Translations under genes and position numbers: made by a program
The notes under the pieces: generated by a model
Seen by the model: only the letters and a program-made list of their open reading frames with translations
Told to the model about the DNA's origin: nothing
Databases searched by the model: none
Part shown: positions 33,421-45,079 of the stretch, in pieces
How the letters are laid out: each line of letters opens with the position of its first letter
Position numbering within the stretch: the stretch's first letter is position 1
Source: Simmondsia chinensis
Taxonomy: Eukaryota; Streptophyta; Magnoliopsida; Caryophyllales; Simmondsiaceae
Direction of reading: 5' to 3'
Assembly: GCA_018398585.1 (NCBI GenBank)
Contig: JAGTTD010000007.1
Span: 32,950,911 to 33,014,910, forward strand
Length of the DNA stretch: 64,000 nt

Positions 33421-33896
33421 TGTTAGGTTTATGCCTCAAATTCTTATATTTAAGTGGAGTCGTGCAGGGAGTCCCCCGATCGATTGGGAGCAGAGGCCGA
33501 TTGATCGGGAAACATACGTAGAAGACCCCCGTGTCTAGAGGGTCCACCAATCGATCGGTGGAATGCCGATCGATTGGGACCCCAATCGATCAGGAGCTAA
33601 AATTACGCGCAAGTATATATACGTGCCATAGGGTACGTATTGAGTATCCAATTCAAAAAGTGAGCGCCGCCGTCATCATAGAGAGAGAGAGAGAGAGAGC
33701 AGTGATTGTAATTCTTCTATTATCAAATCAATAAAAGTCTCCATCTCCGCCCATGGTTTTCTCCCCTCTCGATTGAAGAGGGGTTTGCACGTAAATCATT
33801 ATGTTATTGTTTTTTGTTCTCTTTTATCCGTATTACTTCTCGTTTGTCGTAGTATTTGATTCGAATTAAGTACTTGAGATTCCGTATTTTCTCATA
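33421..33896 (+). repeat. Copia 3' LTR
   Basis: Matches the 5' LTR but shorter (476 against 511 bp), chiefly because it has one copy of the 29-bp unit and a shorter GA tract (about 33,681-33,699). It shows scattered substitutions and ends at tctcata, followed by target duplication gattt. Divergence between the LTRs indicates an insertion that is not recent. Confidence 0.88.
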
Positions 33897-33901
33897 GATT
33901 T

Positions 33902-35774
33902 CACATCGTGTTTGTTTTGAATCCAATTGGCCTCTTAGGTGGACTTGTCATTGCGTGGAAAGATTACATTGGAGTGAAAATTATACATAGTTCAAGAAGG
34001 TGATTGATACAAGGATTAAGTTAGCTCGGGGTTCAAAATCTTGGAGACATGTCTTTGTCTATGGGGAACCATATGGTGCTCGCAAGAGAGAGTTTTGGGA
34101 CAGTTTCGATTCTAGATTCTCTGAAGTCATGGAACCGTTCGCTGTGTCGAGAGATTTCAATGCCATGTCTTCGCTAGCGGACAAGGATGCAGGGACTCCT
34201 CTTTCAGGTGCACATATTTCAATTCTTAATTATGTTTATAATTCCTGTCAATTATTGGAGCTTGAATCCAAGGAGTGTAGATACTCTTGGGCTCGTCGTA
34301 ATGGAGGCCATATAATTGTTAGGGAAAGAACTGATAAAATTGCTATTAATTATGCTTGGTTGTCTCTCTTTGAATATGCAGAATCTATTTTGGAACCTGC
34401 GGTGGCTTTTAATCATTCTCCTTTAATCATCCTATTAGACGGTGCTACAGGAAAGAAGAGGACAATTTTCAAATTTGAGTCGAAATGGCTCCTGGAAAGT
34501 GATTGTGAGAATGTTGTGTGCGAAAGCTGGAATCCGACAGTCAGGGGATCAAGAATGTTTAAGGCCTGCTATAAGTTATCTTACTGTAAGAGAAATTTGG
34601 TAAAGTGGTGTTCAGGTCGTAGAAGGGAGAGAAAAGAGCTGATTGAGGCCACGAAATAGAAGTTATCTAATTTACAGAGTAGAGAAGATATTGAGGTAGG
34701 AGAATCGCTTGAACCCGAGCTTAAGAAGCAAATTCAAACGCTTTGGGAAGTTGAGGAGTTGCATTGGCATCAACATTCAAGGGTAGATTGGACGAAATAT
34801 GGTGATAGAAATACTCGTTTTTTTTTTTTTTTTTCCCCTCGTGCAGCTACCCTTGCAAGGAGGAAGATAAACGTTATGATAAGAATAAAAGATGAAGATG
34901 GGGATTGAATGGAAGATTCAGATAGCATACATGTGGTAGTGCACAATTATTTCAGCGGGCTATATTCGGTCAAACCGGGGGGAGATTTCCAAGCCGCTGC
35001 TGAAGCTGTCCCACTGTTGATCTATGAAGAAGTGAACTTATTATTGTGTGATGAAGTGGATAGTGCTAAAATATTGAAAGCAATTAAGCAATTGGGTTCT
35101 TTGAAAGCCCCAGGGCCAGACGAATTACTCGGTATTTTTTATTTAAAATTTTGAAATGTTGTGGGGGAGGATTTTATAAATGCAGTTAAGGCCTTTTTTT
35201 GCTAATAAACAAATTTTGAAAAAGTTTACTGAAACTGATATAGTCCTAATCCCGAAAAATAATAGACCTGAATCTGTGAACTAGTTTAGGCTCGATAGCT
35301 TATACAATTTTATTTATAAAATAATAGCTAAGATTTTGTCGAATAGACTAAAATCGCTTATGCCTAAAATCATATCCCTGGAACAAGCGGCTTTTGTGAA
35401 GGGTACACAAATTCAAAATAACATAATGGTTGCCCATGAAGCATGTCATATAATGAGATTAAGGAAGAAGGGTAATAAGGGGTTCATGGCTCTGAAATTG
35501 GATTTGGCTAAAGCTTACGGTCAAGTAAATTTGGAGTTTTTGGAATTTGTGTTAATTAAATTTGGTTTCCACCTAAATTTTGTGGATTGGGTTATGCAAT
35601 GGGTGACTACAGTGTTTGTAAGTCCTATGGTTAATGGAGTTAGACTAGGGAAAAACCAAATTGGTAGTGGGCTTAGGCAGGGTGACCCACAAGCCCCTTT
35701 TCTCTTCATTCTGATGATGGACGCCCTTTCAAGGTCAATAAATCTAACAGTTAGAATGCGAAATTGGAACCCTC
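33902..35774 (+). pseudogene. L1 LINE endonuclease and N-terminal reverse transcriptase (centre copy)
   Basis: Continues the ORF2 started at 28,703. Endonuclease pieces: GLVIAWKDYIGV near 33,945, VFVYGEPYGARKREFWD near 34,050, SRDFNAMSSLADK near 34,145, and AFNHSPLIILL near 34,410 (usually SDHSP; Asp replaced by Asn). Then the linker W-R-ERKEL, and RT: LKAPGPDELL near 35,100, QAAFVKGTQIQNNIMVAHE near 35,380, LDLAKAYGQVN near 35,500, GLRQGDPQAPFLFIL near 35,670. Stops lie at 34,657, 34,906 and 35,152. Cut by the Harbinger element at 35,778. Confidence 0.88.
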
Positions 35775-36585
35775 TTAGGTCATGTTTGGTTTGAGGGTAA
35801 AGGGGGTCAATGCTTACCCCATTAACCATTAACCTTCTTTGACCTTTGTTTAGTTTTGGGTAAAAATTTGCATCCTAAAATCTTTATCCCCATTAGGGGT
35901 TAAAAACCTTGCACTACCACCCCCCTAGTGCAACATCCATAACAGGGGGAGGAGGGTTAAAATTTTCAATCCATTCATTAAAAAGAGAAAAAATTAGGGT
36001 TCGTGGTAGAGAGGAGGGAGAAGAACATCAAGTATATCTCTTAAACGACTCAAAATTGTTGTTTTTTGTCACATATTATCATTATCTATCACAAGGTATG
36101 TCCATTTTTAGGTATTTGGTTGAGTAATTTGTACATTTAGTTTAAAATTTTGATAGTATAAAACTAAGGTTTTTGATTTTGGTTTTCTTACCCACTTTTT
36201 AGTGTGCATGAGGATGAATCTTTGGTTATTGATTAAATATTTTTCGAATGATAATATTAACCCTGAAAAAGAGCAAATTTTGAACCATTATTGAAATTTT
36301 TATTATGCTTGAACGCGAGGGAGGGGTGAAATTTATTCTTCGTCTGACAATAATGGAGTTTTGGGTTCTGGGTTCTGACATTTATTTAAAAATATTATTT
36401 CATTTGTTAATTTTTGGGTTTTGGGTTCTGGGCATAATTTTATTTATTTATAAATTTATTTAATTTGAAAATATTATTCTATTTGTTAATTAGTAGATGG
36501 TCATTGAAAAATAAGTTACATAAAACAAAAAAGAAATTAGAAAAGGTAAACTACATGCTAAATTTTATTATTGTTATGTGCGGCA

Positions 36586-37861
36586 ATGGCTCGTAGATCT
36601 CTCTCAAGAAAGCAAAAAGGGCTATTGACGATGTTATGGCATGCCCAATTTAGAACAATGATGATGATGAATATTTGTGTATTTATGGCTATTATGCTTG
36701 AATTAATAAAATAATCTAAGAGGATTAGATATAGCCTAGCTAATTCACTACATAAGAGTCTTAAGAACTTGCATTATTTCACAGAAAATGATTTGGTGTG
36801 TATTAATCATTTGACGATGGATAGAGGTCTCTCTCTATCTTATGTAAATTGCTTCGGACTCATGCCGAATTAAAAGATAGCAAAAACATGATGGTTGAGG
36901 AAATGGTTGTCATTCCCTTGTACATTCTTGCACATCATGTGAAAAATAGAATTATAAAGAAGTTAGTAAGACGATCACAAGAAACTACAAGTAGACAGTT
37001 TCATTATGTTTTGAGAGGTGTTCTACGCTTGCATAACATTTTATTCAAGAAACCAGAGCCAATTCCTGAGAACTCTGAGGATCGGAAGTGGAAGTGGTTC
37101 AAGGTAACTTTTCATGTTTACTTGTCGCTAGTCACTGAATAAACCAAATCTAGATGCAGCTACCTAGTTAATATATTTTTATATAAGTAGAATTGTCTTG
37201 GGGCATTAGATGGAACACATATCAAGATGCGAATACCAGATTGCGATAAGCCGAGATATCGGACAAGGAAAGGAGAGTTAGCAACAAACGTTTTAGGAGT
37301 ATGTGCTCAAGATTTACAGTTGATTTATGTATTAGCTGGTTGGGAAGGATCTGCCGCAGATGGAAGGGTATTGCGAGATGCCTTAACAAGAAGATTTCTT
37401 TTACAAGTACCTCTTAACGAGGAAAATAATATCTTATCATTATAACTAGAAATGATATAATTTTAACTTACAATTATTTTTGTAATTCTTATAGGATATT
37501 ATTACCTTTGTGATGCTGGTTATACAAATTGCGAAGGTTTCTTGCCCCTTATAGGGAGCAACGATATCTCCTCAACGAGTTTAGAGATAGACATCAACCC
37601 GCCACTCGTAAAGAATTGTTTAACTTAAGACATTCAACCACTAGGAATGTTATCGAACGATGTTTTCGATTACGTAAGATGCGATGGAGAATCCTTAGGA
37701 GTCCATGCTCTTACAATGTCAACGCGGCCAGCGATATCATAACTGCATGTTGTCTCCCTCATAACCATATCCGAAGAGAAACGCAAGTTGATCCAATGGA
37801 AGCACAACTAGATGCAGTGGGTCATGAATTTAATAATGAAGAAATTCGGTTAATGTGGTGA
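36586..37861 (+). pseudogene. PIF/Harbinger DDE transposase (copy B)
   Basis: Better preserved than copy A. The block 36,849-37,105 is open, [19 protein letters not shown] follows the first intron, GRVLRDALTRRF has the Arg codon that is a stop in copy A, and NVIERCFRLRKMRWRIL is intact. However one base is lost in the GFLAPY segment near 37,538, giving a frameshift, and the second intron donor has changed from GT to AC (cctctt-aacgagg, near 37,413). So the two copies carry different defects. Confidence 0.85.
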
Positions 37862-38182
37862 AAACCACAGATGAATGGAGTAAATAGAGGGATGACCTAG
37901 CTCATGATATGTGGAATGCTTATATGAGAGCAAGAGTTGTGGAGTGAGCATATGGTGTTGTTATTGAATATTGTCAATTTCTTATTTGTATGAAACTTGT
38001 GTTATGTTTTGAGATTTTGTTATACTTATATTATTTGATTGTGATGTTTGACCTATTAACCCATTTTTCAAGATGTATTGCTATGTTTTACTTAGATTAT
38101 TGTGATTGTATCGTTGAATCTTTTATACCACTTATCAATATTTATTATTATATTTGGACTTATATTCTATTTGTTTGTTAGC

Positions 38183-39129
38183 ATGGAACTTTTGGATGAT
38201 ATAGAGCATACCAGAGAAAAACAACAAAGAAGAAATTCAAGCGTAATGGAAAATAAGTGTTTAATTGATTGTTTTCTTGATGTGCATCAAGATGGAAAGT
38301 GGAAAGCTGAGAATGCCTTAAATCAGGATATTTAAACCACTTGGTGAAAATGTTGATTGTAAAGCATCTTAGATGTGGCTTAAATGCCAAAAATATTGAC
38401 TCTAGATTGACTTATTTGAAAAGGCAATTTTATGTTATCAAGGAAATCCAACTTTGGATTGTATATGGAATGAGCAATAGAAGATGGTAGTTGGCGATAA
38501 AGCTCTTTTTGATGGTTGGTCTAAAGTAAGTAGCTCACGGCTCTAATTGATTGGTAGTGTAAAAATTAATATATGTGTCACTAACATTTTACTTATATTT
38601 TATTGTAGAGCCATAGAGACATAAGAGGACTGTATAGGAAGCACTTTCCTTTATTTGAGGAATTGGATCTAATTTATGCAAGGGATGGAGCAACTCGAGC
38701 TTGTGCTATGCATCTTGCTAATACGTTTTCTGAAGATGTAGCTAGTGCCACTCAAGTGTTGATGGCGGAGAAAAGGAGGGAAAGCAACCAAGTTCCTCAA
38801 ATATGGGTGGAGGATCAAAACTAAAGCCACGTAAGAAAAAGATGAAGATTAGTGCCGTGGAAAACCTATAGACTGGCCTCAAGGAGATGATGCAACAAAT
38901 GATACAGAGCAACAATGAATGTATTGTGCAATTGGTTAATGCTTTTAATAAAGAAGAGAAAAACTTCAAAGTAGGATTACATGACGCTCTTAAAAAAATT
39001 GAAGGGCTAACCACATCTCAGATTCTCCAACTTATGAAAAAAATGACCGAGGATGATGTGCCCATCTTTCATGACTTGAAAGATGATAATGTGAAACTCG
39101 AGTTTGATATGATGCTCTTAAACGAGTGA
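38183..39129 (+). pseudogene. Harbinger Myb/SANT-like ORF (copy B)
   Basis: Begins MELLDDIEHTREKQQRR. A one-base loss near 38,320 (after ENALNQD) breaks the first exon; a further deletion near 38,455 removes part of the GFGRIW segment. The C-terminal helical part (EMMQQMIQSNNECIVQLVNA to MMLLNE) is open from 38,887 to the stop at 39,127-39,129. Confidence 0.8.
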
Positions 39130-39214
39130 CTGGTATGCTAAAATGGTGAAACTTTTTGTTTAACATAGAGGTTAGTTTGCAGTAAACTTGAATTATTTTT
39201 ATATATCATTGGGA

Positions 39215-39441
39215 ACCAAAATGCCGTCACTAGATCCCATTAGAACTCCAAAGTTAAGCATGCTTGTGCGCGCGTAGCACTAGGATGGGTGACATCCTGG
39301 GAAGTCCTCACCCTCAGGTTGGGGGCACTCGAAAACAGCCTCTCTTTAGGTTAACACCCAGAAGGGGGAAGGCTACGTACACCCCCCCCCCCCCCCGGGA
39401 CCCTGGGTAGGCAGGAGCCCTTGAGGCACTGGGTTCCTTTT
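39215..39441 (+). mobile_element. 5S-headed SINE inside the Harbinger element (copy B)
   Basis: Orthologue of 3778-3993, with flanking attggga at 39,208-39,214 and 39,442-39,448. It retains AAGTTAAGCATGCTTG and GGATGGGTGACATCC from 5S, then the tail blocks GAAAACAGCCTCTC, GAAGGGGGAAGGCTACG, a long C run (about 39,381-39,396) and CCCTTGAGGCACTGGGTT. Confidence 0.85.
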
Positions 39442-39961
39442 ATTGGGATTTATAACTTTTTGTTTATTATGTAAGATTTGAAACTTTTTGTATATTACAG
39501 GTGTTGGTTACCTTTTTATATTGTCACGGAGAATCAAGTATTTTTTTTTGCTATGAATATCATTGTTATTATGGTAGATTTCGTTAAATTGTCAAAAAAA
39601 TCAGGATTCATGAAATTCTTATTATCATTATACATTTGGATTGTCAAACATTATAAAATCTTCGCAAATCTTGTAACATATAAAAGTGAATATGTCAAAA
39701 TTTTCTACACATTGTCATATTTCATTGTAATTTCAAATTAAAAGTTTAAAAAATAAGATAGGAATCAAATATATTAAAAATAATGAAAAAATTAAAAAAA
39801 TTTGGTTGCACTTAAACCAAAGGGAGGATTCTTAGGGTAATGGTTACCCCTTTAAAAGTGGGGCAACCAAACAACATGAGAGAAAAAAATTTTAATGGGC
39901 TCATAGTTACCCTATTAATATTTACCCCCTATTTTTTAACCTCATACCAAACATGCCCTTA

Positions 39962-40395
39962 AAATAAATAAATTCACTCCTTCCATATCCCACCTTCTTT
40001 TTGTTGATGACTTTGTGATATTTTTTGAAGCGGATTCGCAATCATGTATAAATGTGAGGAATACTATTCAAATGTTTTGTAGAGCCTTTGGCCAGAAAAT
40101 TAATTTCATTAAGTCTAAGGGTGTTTTTCTTATCAAATGTTAAGAGAGGCTGAGAGGAGTCAGTGTCTTAATTTTTTTGGGGTTAAACAGATGGAGGGAG
40201 ATGAGAAATATCTAGGGGTGCTTTTGAGTTGAGGAAGATCAAAGTCAGAGGCTCTTGACTATATTTTGGAACGTGTTAATCAATGCTTAAGTGGGTGGGC
40301 CAACTCGTTACTTTCTCATGCGCGTAGAGAGGTCTTTATCAAATCAATGTTAGCAGGTATTCCTATTTATGTTATGCACTGTTTCAAACTTCCTA
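39962..40395 (+). pseudogene. L1 LINE RT motif C region (copy B)
   Basis: Orthologue of 4515-4946. Motif C reads FVDDFVIFFEAD near 40,000, so Ala of FADD is Val here, whereas copy A has FADD. The thumb region LSGWANSLLSHARREVFIKS follows near 40,290. Bases 40,378-40,395 are the SINE target duplication. Confidence 0.83.
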
Positions 40396-40652
40396 GGGTT
40401 CATTTACCAGGCATTAAGGCACCGGATCCCATTAGAACTCCGAAGTTAAGCGTGCTCGAGCGAGAGTAGTACCAGGATGGGTGACCTCCTTGGAAGTCCT
40501 CGTGTTGCCAACCCTATAAGGTTGGAGGTCCTCGGAAATATCCTGTCAATAGGGCTACACCCTGAAGGGGCAAGGCTGCGAACATCCACACCTCCCAGAC
40601 CTCGTTTATACGAGAGCCCTTGAGGCACTGAGTCTGTTGTTGTTGTTGTTGT
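40396..40652 (+). mobile_element. Full-length 5S-headed SINE with 18-bp target duplication (copy B)
   Basis: 257 bp, flanked by actgtttcaaacttccta at 40,378-40,395 and 40,653-40,670. The best preserved head: GAAGTTAAGCGTGCTCGAGC, GAGAGTAGTACCAGGATGGG, TGACCTCCTTGGAAGTCCTC, GTGTTGCCAACCCT. The tail starts right after the 5S 3' end with GGTTGGAGGTCCTCGGAAAT and finishes CCCTTGAGGCACTGAGTCTG plus TTG repeats. The abrupt junction between head and RTE tail is well defined here. Confidence 0.93.
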
Positions 40653-40670
40653 ACTGTTTCAAACTTCCTA

Positions 40671-41706
40671 TTTCTTTTTGTAAGAAGCTTGATAGTATAA
40701 TTTCGTCTTTTTGGTGGAAAGGTGGGACCGAGCCTAATAGAGGAATCCATTGGGTTAACTGGCTTATCCTTTCCAAACCAAAAAGGGAGGGGGAGACTTG
40801 GGTTTAGGGATTTTGAGGGCTTCAACTTGTCATTGCTGGCCAAACAGCCCTGGGGCATCATCTAGAATCCAGATGTGTTCTAGGTAAGAATAGTTATAGG
40901 CATTCATTTTCCAAAATCTTCGTTTGTTAAGGCCCATTTAGGATCTTATCCATCTTGGTGGTGGAGAAGCATTCTTCTAGGAAGAGATTTCATTGCTAAT
41001 GATCTTCAATGGGTAGGGGGTAACGGTAAATCTATAAACATTGAATCAAACTTTTGGATACCAGAGGTTAGTCCCCCAATTTTCCAAAATTTGATGGCTG
41101 AGAGGAATCACGATTGTACTGTTTCTGAGCTTATAAATCAAGAATCAAGAAGATGGAGAAGTGACAAAGTTCATTCTTTTTTTAACCCAGCTATTGCTCG
41201 ATGCATTTTTAAGTTTACCGATAGGAGGCCCTGAAGTTGAAGACTCAATGATTTGGAGGGGATCGAAGGATGGTTTGTTTACTGTAAAGAAGGGATATAA
41301 GGTGTGGATTAGCAAGAAGATAGGGGATATAAATGAAGGTGAGAATTTTTATTCCTCTTCCCTTACAAATTCCATTAGTAAATCTTGGTGTTTGCCTTGT
41401 GAGCCTAAAGTAAAACATTTCGTGTGGAGGTGTTGCCGTAATGCTTTGGCCACAGCAAATAATTTATATAAGAGAAAGATTAAGTTGGATCAAGCATGTC
41501 CACGGTGCAGGTATGAGTTTCAAACTCTGGATCATGTTCTTTTCCTTTGTCCTTATGCACGATTAGTGTGGCTGGTGTCAGGGCTGGGATTTAAACCCGA
41601 TCCCTTGGGTCATCCTGGTTTCTTGCGTTGGTGGGACTCTCTCTTTTTTATTCTGTAAAACGACACAAACTCTATTGTTTTTTGTGCATATATGTTTCTT
41701 GCGCTG
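40671..41706 (+). pseudogene. L1 LINE middle and zinc-binding region (copy B)
   Basis: Uninterrupted version of the sequence that copy A has broken by a GC-rich insertion. It includes SFWWKGG near 40,705, LAKQPWGII near 40,840, then the HLGSYPSWWWRSILLGRDF segment near 40,930 (missing in A), NGKSINIESNFWIPE near 41,030, and the zinc-binding block VWRCCRNALATANNLYKRK to CPRCRYEFQTLDHVLFLCPY near 41,420-41,560. Stops and shifts remain. Confidence 0.86.
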
Positions 41707-44327
41707 GTGCCAACGTCTAGCTGTCACGTCGGCCTGCTAGCTCGCCAACCACCTCCGACCACCCATGCCGGTGATGCTTCCTTGAAGGCGATAACCTACC
41801 GCCGGCCAGCGTCCACCCAGGAGAAGACCTTTCTACATGACACAGGGTGTTGTGGGCTGATATAGAGGAAAAGAATAGGGCCAAAAGAACAAGCAAACCA
41901 GCCAATACACATACTTGTTGAAGGGATTTGAAGGGAGAGAAGTATAAAGTGTACAAGGAAAGAGCGGTGTCTGAGCTTACGTGGGACTGCAAGGGAGATA
42001 CTAACCCGATACGGAACCAACTAGCCTAAAAGATTAGAGCGCTAGCACGGGAAGTTCTGGGTGTGTCAAAGGGAGGGGCGCCAAGCAATGGAGAGTCCTG
42101 GTGGTGGTGCGAGGAGGTCCAAGCGAAGATTAAAGCCAAATGTGACTATTTCAAGGATTGGGTCCGCAATGGAGATGAGGATATGCGACATCAGTATCAA
42201 CAAGCCAGGAAATAAGCAAAGAGAGCTGTCAGATAAGGACAATCAAGAGCGTATACAAGACGCTGGAGACCAAGGAGGGAGCTAGGGATATATATAAAAT
42301 TGCCAAGGCAAGAGAAAGGGGGACAGAGGACTTGGACCAAGTACAGTGCATAAGAGGGGAAGATGGACAGGTGCTCGTGGATAAGCAACGAATTAAAGCT
42401 AGGTGGAGAGCCTACTTCCACGATCTGTTCAATGAACAAGGGGATACAGAGAAATCCCTTGGTGATCTTCAAACACCTGAGGACCACCAGAGTCACTGTA
42501 ATTATAGGCAAATTAGCCCCGAGGAAGTCACGGAGGCCCTAAAACATATGGGTAGAGGTAAAGCAGTTGGCCTAGATGGTATACCCATAGAGGCATAGAA
42601 ATGCCTCGGACTGAAGGGCATCAGTTGGTTGACTAAATTATTTAACCAAATTCTCATGGGGGAGAAGATGCCCGATGAATGGAAGAAGAGCACATTGATC
42701 CCAATCTATAAGAACAAAGGCGACATCCAGGGTTGCGTCAACTATCGGGGCATCAAACTAATTTTCCACATGCTGAAGTTGTGGGAGCGGGTCATAGAGA
42801 GGAGATTACGACTATAGACAGAGGTATTCAAGAACCAATTTGGATTTATGCTTGGAAGATCAACGATAGAAGCCATCCACATCCTAAGGCGGACAATAGA
42901 GCACTACAGGGAGAGACAAAAGGACCTACACATGGTTTTCGTTGATCTGGAGAAGGCGTATGATAGAGTGCCAATGGAGGTTTTACGGAGGGTCTTGGAT
43001 AGGAAAGGCAGTCCCATGCCATATATCCGGCCATTAGAGACATTTACGAGGATGTACAGACTAGGGTATGCACAGTGGAAGGGGCGATAGACGCGTTCCT
43101 GATAAAAGTCGGGGTACACCAAGGATTAGCCTTGAGCCCCTATCTATTCATTCTAGCAATGGATGAGCTCACTTGGAATATCCAAGGAAGTGTACCTTGG
43201 TGTATGCTTTTCGCAGATGACATAGTACTAGTGGGGGAATCGCGGGAAGAGGTCAATGAGAAGCTAGAATTATGGAGAAAGACATTGGAATCGAAGGGCT
43301 TACGACTCAGTAGATCCAAGACCGAATACATGAAGCTTAAGTTTGATCCCTTAACCACGCCTAGCAGAGAAGACGTCAAGATTGGATCGGACCCTATACC
43401 GAGAAAGGAGAGTTTCAGATACTTGGGATCTATGATACAGCGCAATGGCAAAGTTGACGAGGATGTCAACAACCGGATTAAAGTAGGATTGCATAAATGG
43501 AGAATGGCCTCAGCGGTACTGTGCGATAGAAAGTTCCCTCAAAGCTAAAGGGGAGATACTATAAGAAGGTAGTGAGGCCGGCCATGTCCTATGGGGCGGA
43601 GTGTAGGGCGATGAAACAACATCATACACAAAAGATGAAGGTGGAGAAAAATGAGGATGCTGTGATTGATGTGCGGACACACAAGGAAGGGTAGTATCAA
43701 GAACGACTTCATAAGAGGTGAATTGGGGGTGGCCTCTATTGAGGATAAATCAAGGGAGCAACATTTGAGATGGTTTGGACATGTTAACAGGAGATCGAGC
43801 ACCGCTCCAGTCAGGAGATGTGTGCAGCCCCATACAACTCTAGGCAGGAGAAGGGGAGGTAGGCCAAAGAAGAGATGGCTGGAGACCATCAGACAAGATC
43901 ATACCCATCAAAACCTTCGGGAGGAGAGGGTCTTAGATAGAGCCCAATGGAGGGCTAGCATAGGGGTAGCAGATGCAGCGGCTTAGAGTAGGGTAGCCCA
44001 GCTTTTTGTGCTATCACTAGTGTTCTTGGCTTCAGGGTAGTCCAGATTTGGTGCACTTTTGTATGATCTATTCTCTAATTGACTATCTGTTTATTGCCTA
44101 TTTCTTTGCCTATTATTTGCCTAACTTTGCCCTACTTATATGCTTATTTACTCACTTGATGGCAGGCTGCAGGGCGTCATTGCTGCTGCCAAGCTTATCA
44201 GGTTGGGGGTCCTCGGAAACAGCCTCCCTTCAGGGCAGCCCTGGAAGGGGGAAGGCTGCATACATCTACCCCCCCCAGACCCTGTTGATGCGAGAGCCCT
44301 TTGAGGCACTGGGTTGTTGTTGTTGGT
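41707..44327 (+). mobile_element. RTE-clade LINE with endonuclease deleted (copy B)
   Basis: Orthologue of 7137-11,097. Position 41,820 (cccag) joins directly to sequence corresponding to 8701 (gagaagacc), removing 1,450 bp that hold most of the leader and nearly all of the endonuclease; the two ends share cccag. RT is fuller than in A and includes the segment missing there (43,282-43,407). The tail is at about 44,200-44,327, with TTG repeats. Confidence 0.88.
41821..43986 (+). pseudogene. RTE reverse transcriptase ORF remnant (copy B)
   Basis: RT motifs: IPIYKNKGDIQGCVNYRG near 42,700, FVDLEKAYDRVP near 42,940, VHQGLALSPYLFILAMDEL near 43,110, MLFADDIVLVGESREEVNE near 43,205, then GLRLSRSKTEYMK near 43,300 and LGSMIQRNGKVDEDVNNRI near 43,425. 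The C-terminus reads LRWFGHVNRRS and GRPKKRWLETIRQD. Stops (for example 42,594) and frameshifts break it; without endonuclease it could not mobilise itself or SINEs. Confidence 0.87.
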
Positions 44328-44990
44328 TGTGGAAAAGCAAATGTAATTTCATTTTTAGGCTCCAATTTTTGGAGCTAAAGTTTGTTGTTCGGAAAGCTAT
44401 GGAGAATGCTTGTGAGTTTCAACTCTTTAACATCCGGGACCTTGTTGAAGGTAGAGAATGGTCTAGTTGTGGCGTTCGCGGGAGGAATAAAGCAGAGCCT
44501 CAGTTTGTCAAGCTCAATATTGATGCTGCATGGAAAGAAGGAAGACGGGGTACTCTAGCAGTTGTGGCTCGTGATGACATTGGATCCTTGGTGAGGAGTT
44601 GGTTTGCGTCAGTCATGGTGGACGACCTCTTAACTGGTGAGGCACAAGCAATTCGGTGCGCTTGCTTTCTCGCTATCTCGGATGGATGGAGTTATGTGAT
44701 GATAGAATATGATTGTAAAGTAGTAATAGATGCATTGAATGGCATTCGTTTTGTACCTTGGGTTGTAAAGTCAATTATATTGGATGTTTTGAGTCTTAAA
44801 GGTCATTTTGTATGTATTTCCTTTAGGTGGGTTCATAGGATTTGCAATAGAGTAGCCCATGTAGGAGCTAAGCTCTATTTTGACAATAGATGTAACCATG
44901 AGTGGTGGACTTATCCACCACCAAAAATTTGTGATGTGCTTTTCTCTGATTTAATGTTAAGTGCAGAGGCCTAGGGGCTGCCTTTTGATG

Positions 44991-45020
<30 letters not shown>
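44328..45020 (+). pseudogene. L1 LINE RNase H domain and poly(A) end (copy B)
   Basis: Open to a stop at 44,972-44,974. RNase H residues: FVKLNIDAAWKEGRRGTL, GEAQAIRCACFLAISDGW, VHRICNRVAHVGAKLYF. It ends gcctaggggctgccttttga and an A run at about 44,994-45,020. The long A run and open frame suggest this part accumulated few changes. Confidence 0.88.
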
Positions 45021-45022
<2 letters not shown>

Positions 45023-45079
45023 TAAGTCCCTTAAGATATTTAGCAGCCACTGCTCTCACTAAATGTTATTTGGGTGAGT

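Larger units (their letters stand above)
28848..33896 (+). mobile_element. Ty1/copia LTR retrotransposon inserted in the L1
   Basis: About 5.05 kb: 5' LTR 28,848-29,358, tRNA-Met-type primer binding site near 29,362, gag-pol 29,396-33,298, purine-rich tract just before 33,421, and 3' LTR 33,421-33,896. The order protease, integrase, reverse transcriptase, RNase H defines copia. A target duplication gattt is seen at 33,897-33,901; its left partner is lost here but kept in the next unit (63,809-63,813). Pol is broken by several stops and frameshifts. The same insertion begins at 63,814 at the right edge. Confidence 0.92.
35775..39961 (+). mobile_element. PIF/Harbinger DNA transposon (copy B)
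   Basis: Element 35,778-39,958 with TTA duplications at 35,775-35,777 and 39,959-39,961; orthologous to 330-4511. Termini ggtcatgtttggtttgaggg and, inverted, gggcatgtttggtatgagg. Transposase 36,586-37,861, Myb/SANT-like gene 38,183-39,129, SINE 39,215-39,441. It lies at the same L1 position as in copy A, so it was present before the duplication. Confidence 0.92.

Noticed and set aside
40396..40515. A 5S rRNA gene
   Set aside because: The 5S-like sequence is followed directly by the RTE tail instead of a T-run terminator, has scattered changes, and is bounded by target duplications. The same applies to the other six copies.
40396..40652. Cassandra-type TRIM retrotransposon (5S sequence in LTRs)
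   Set aside because: There is only one 5S-like segment per copy, with no paired LTRs, primer site or purine tract; target duplications are 17-18 bp in the best copies, not the 5 bp of LTR elements.
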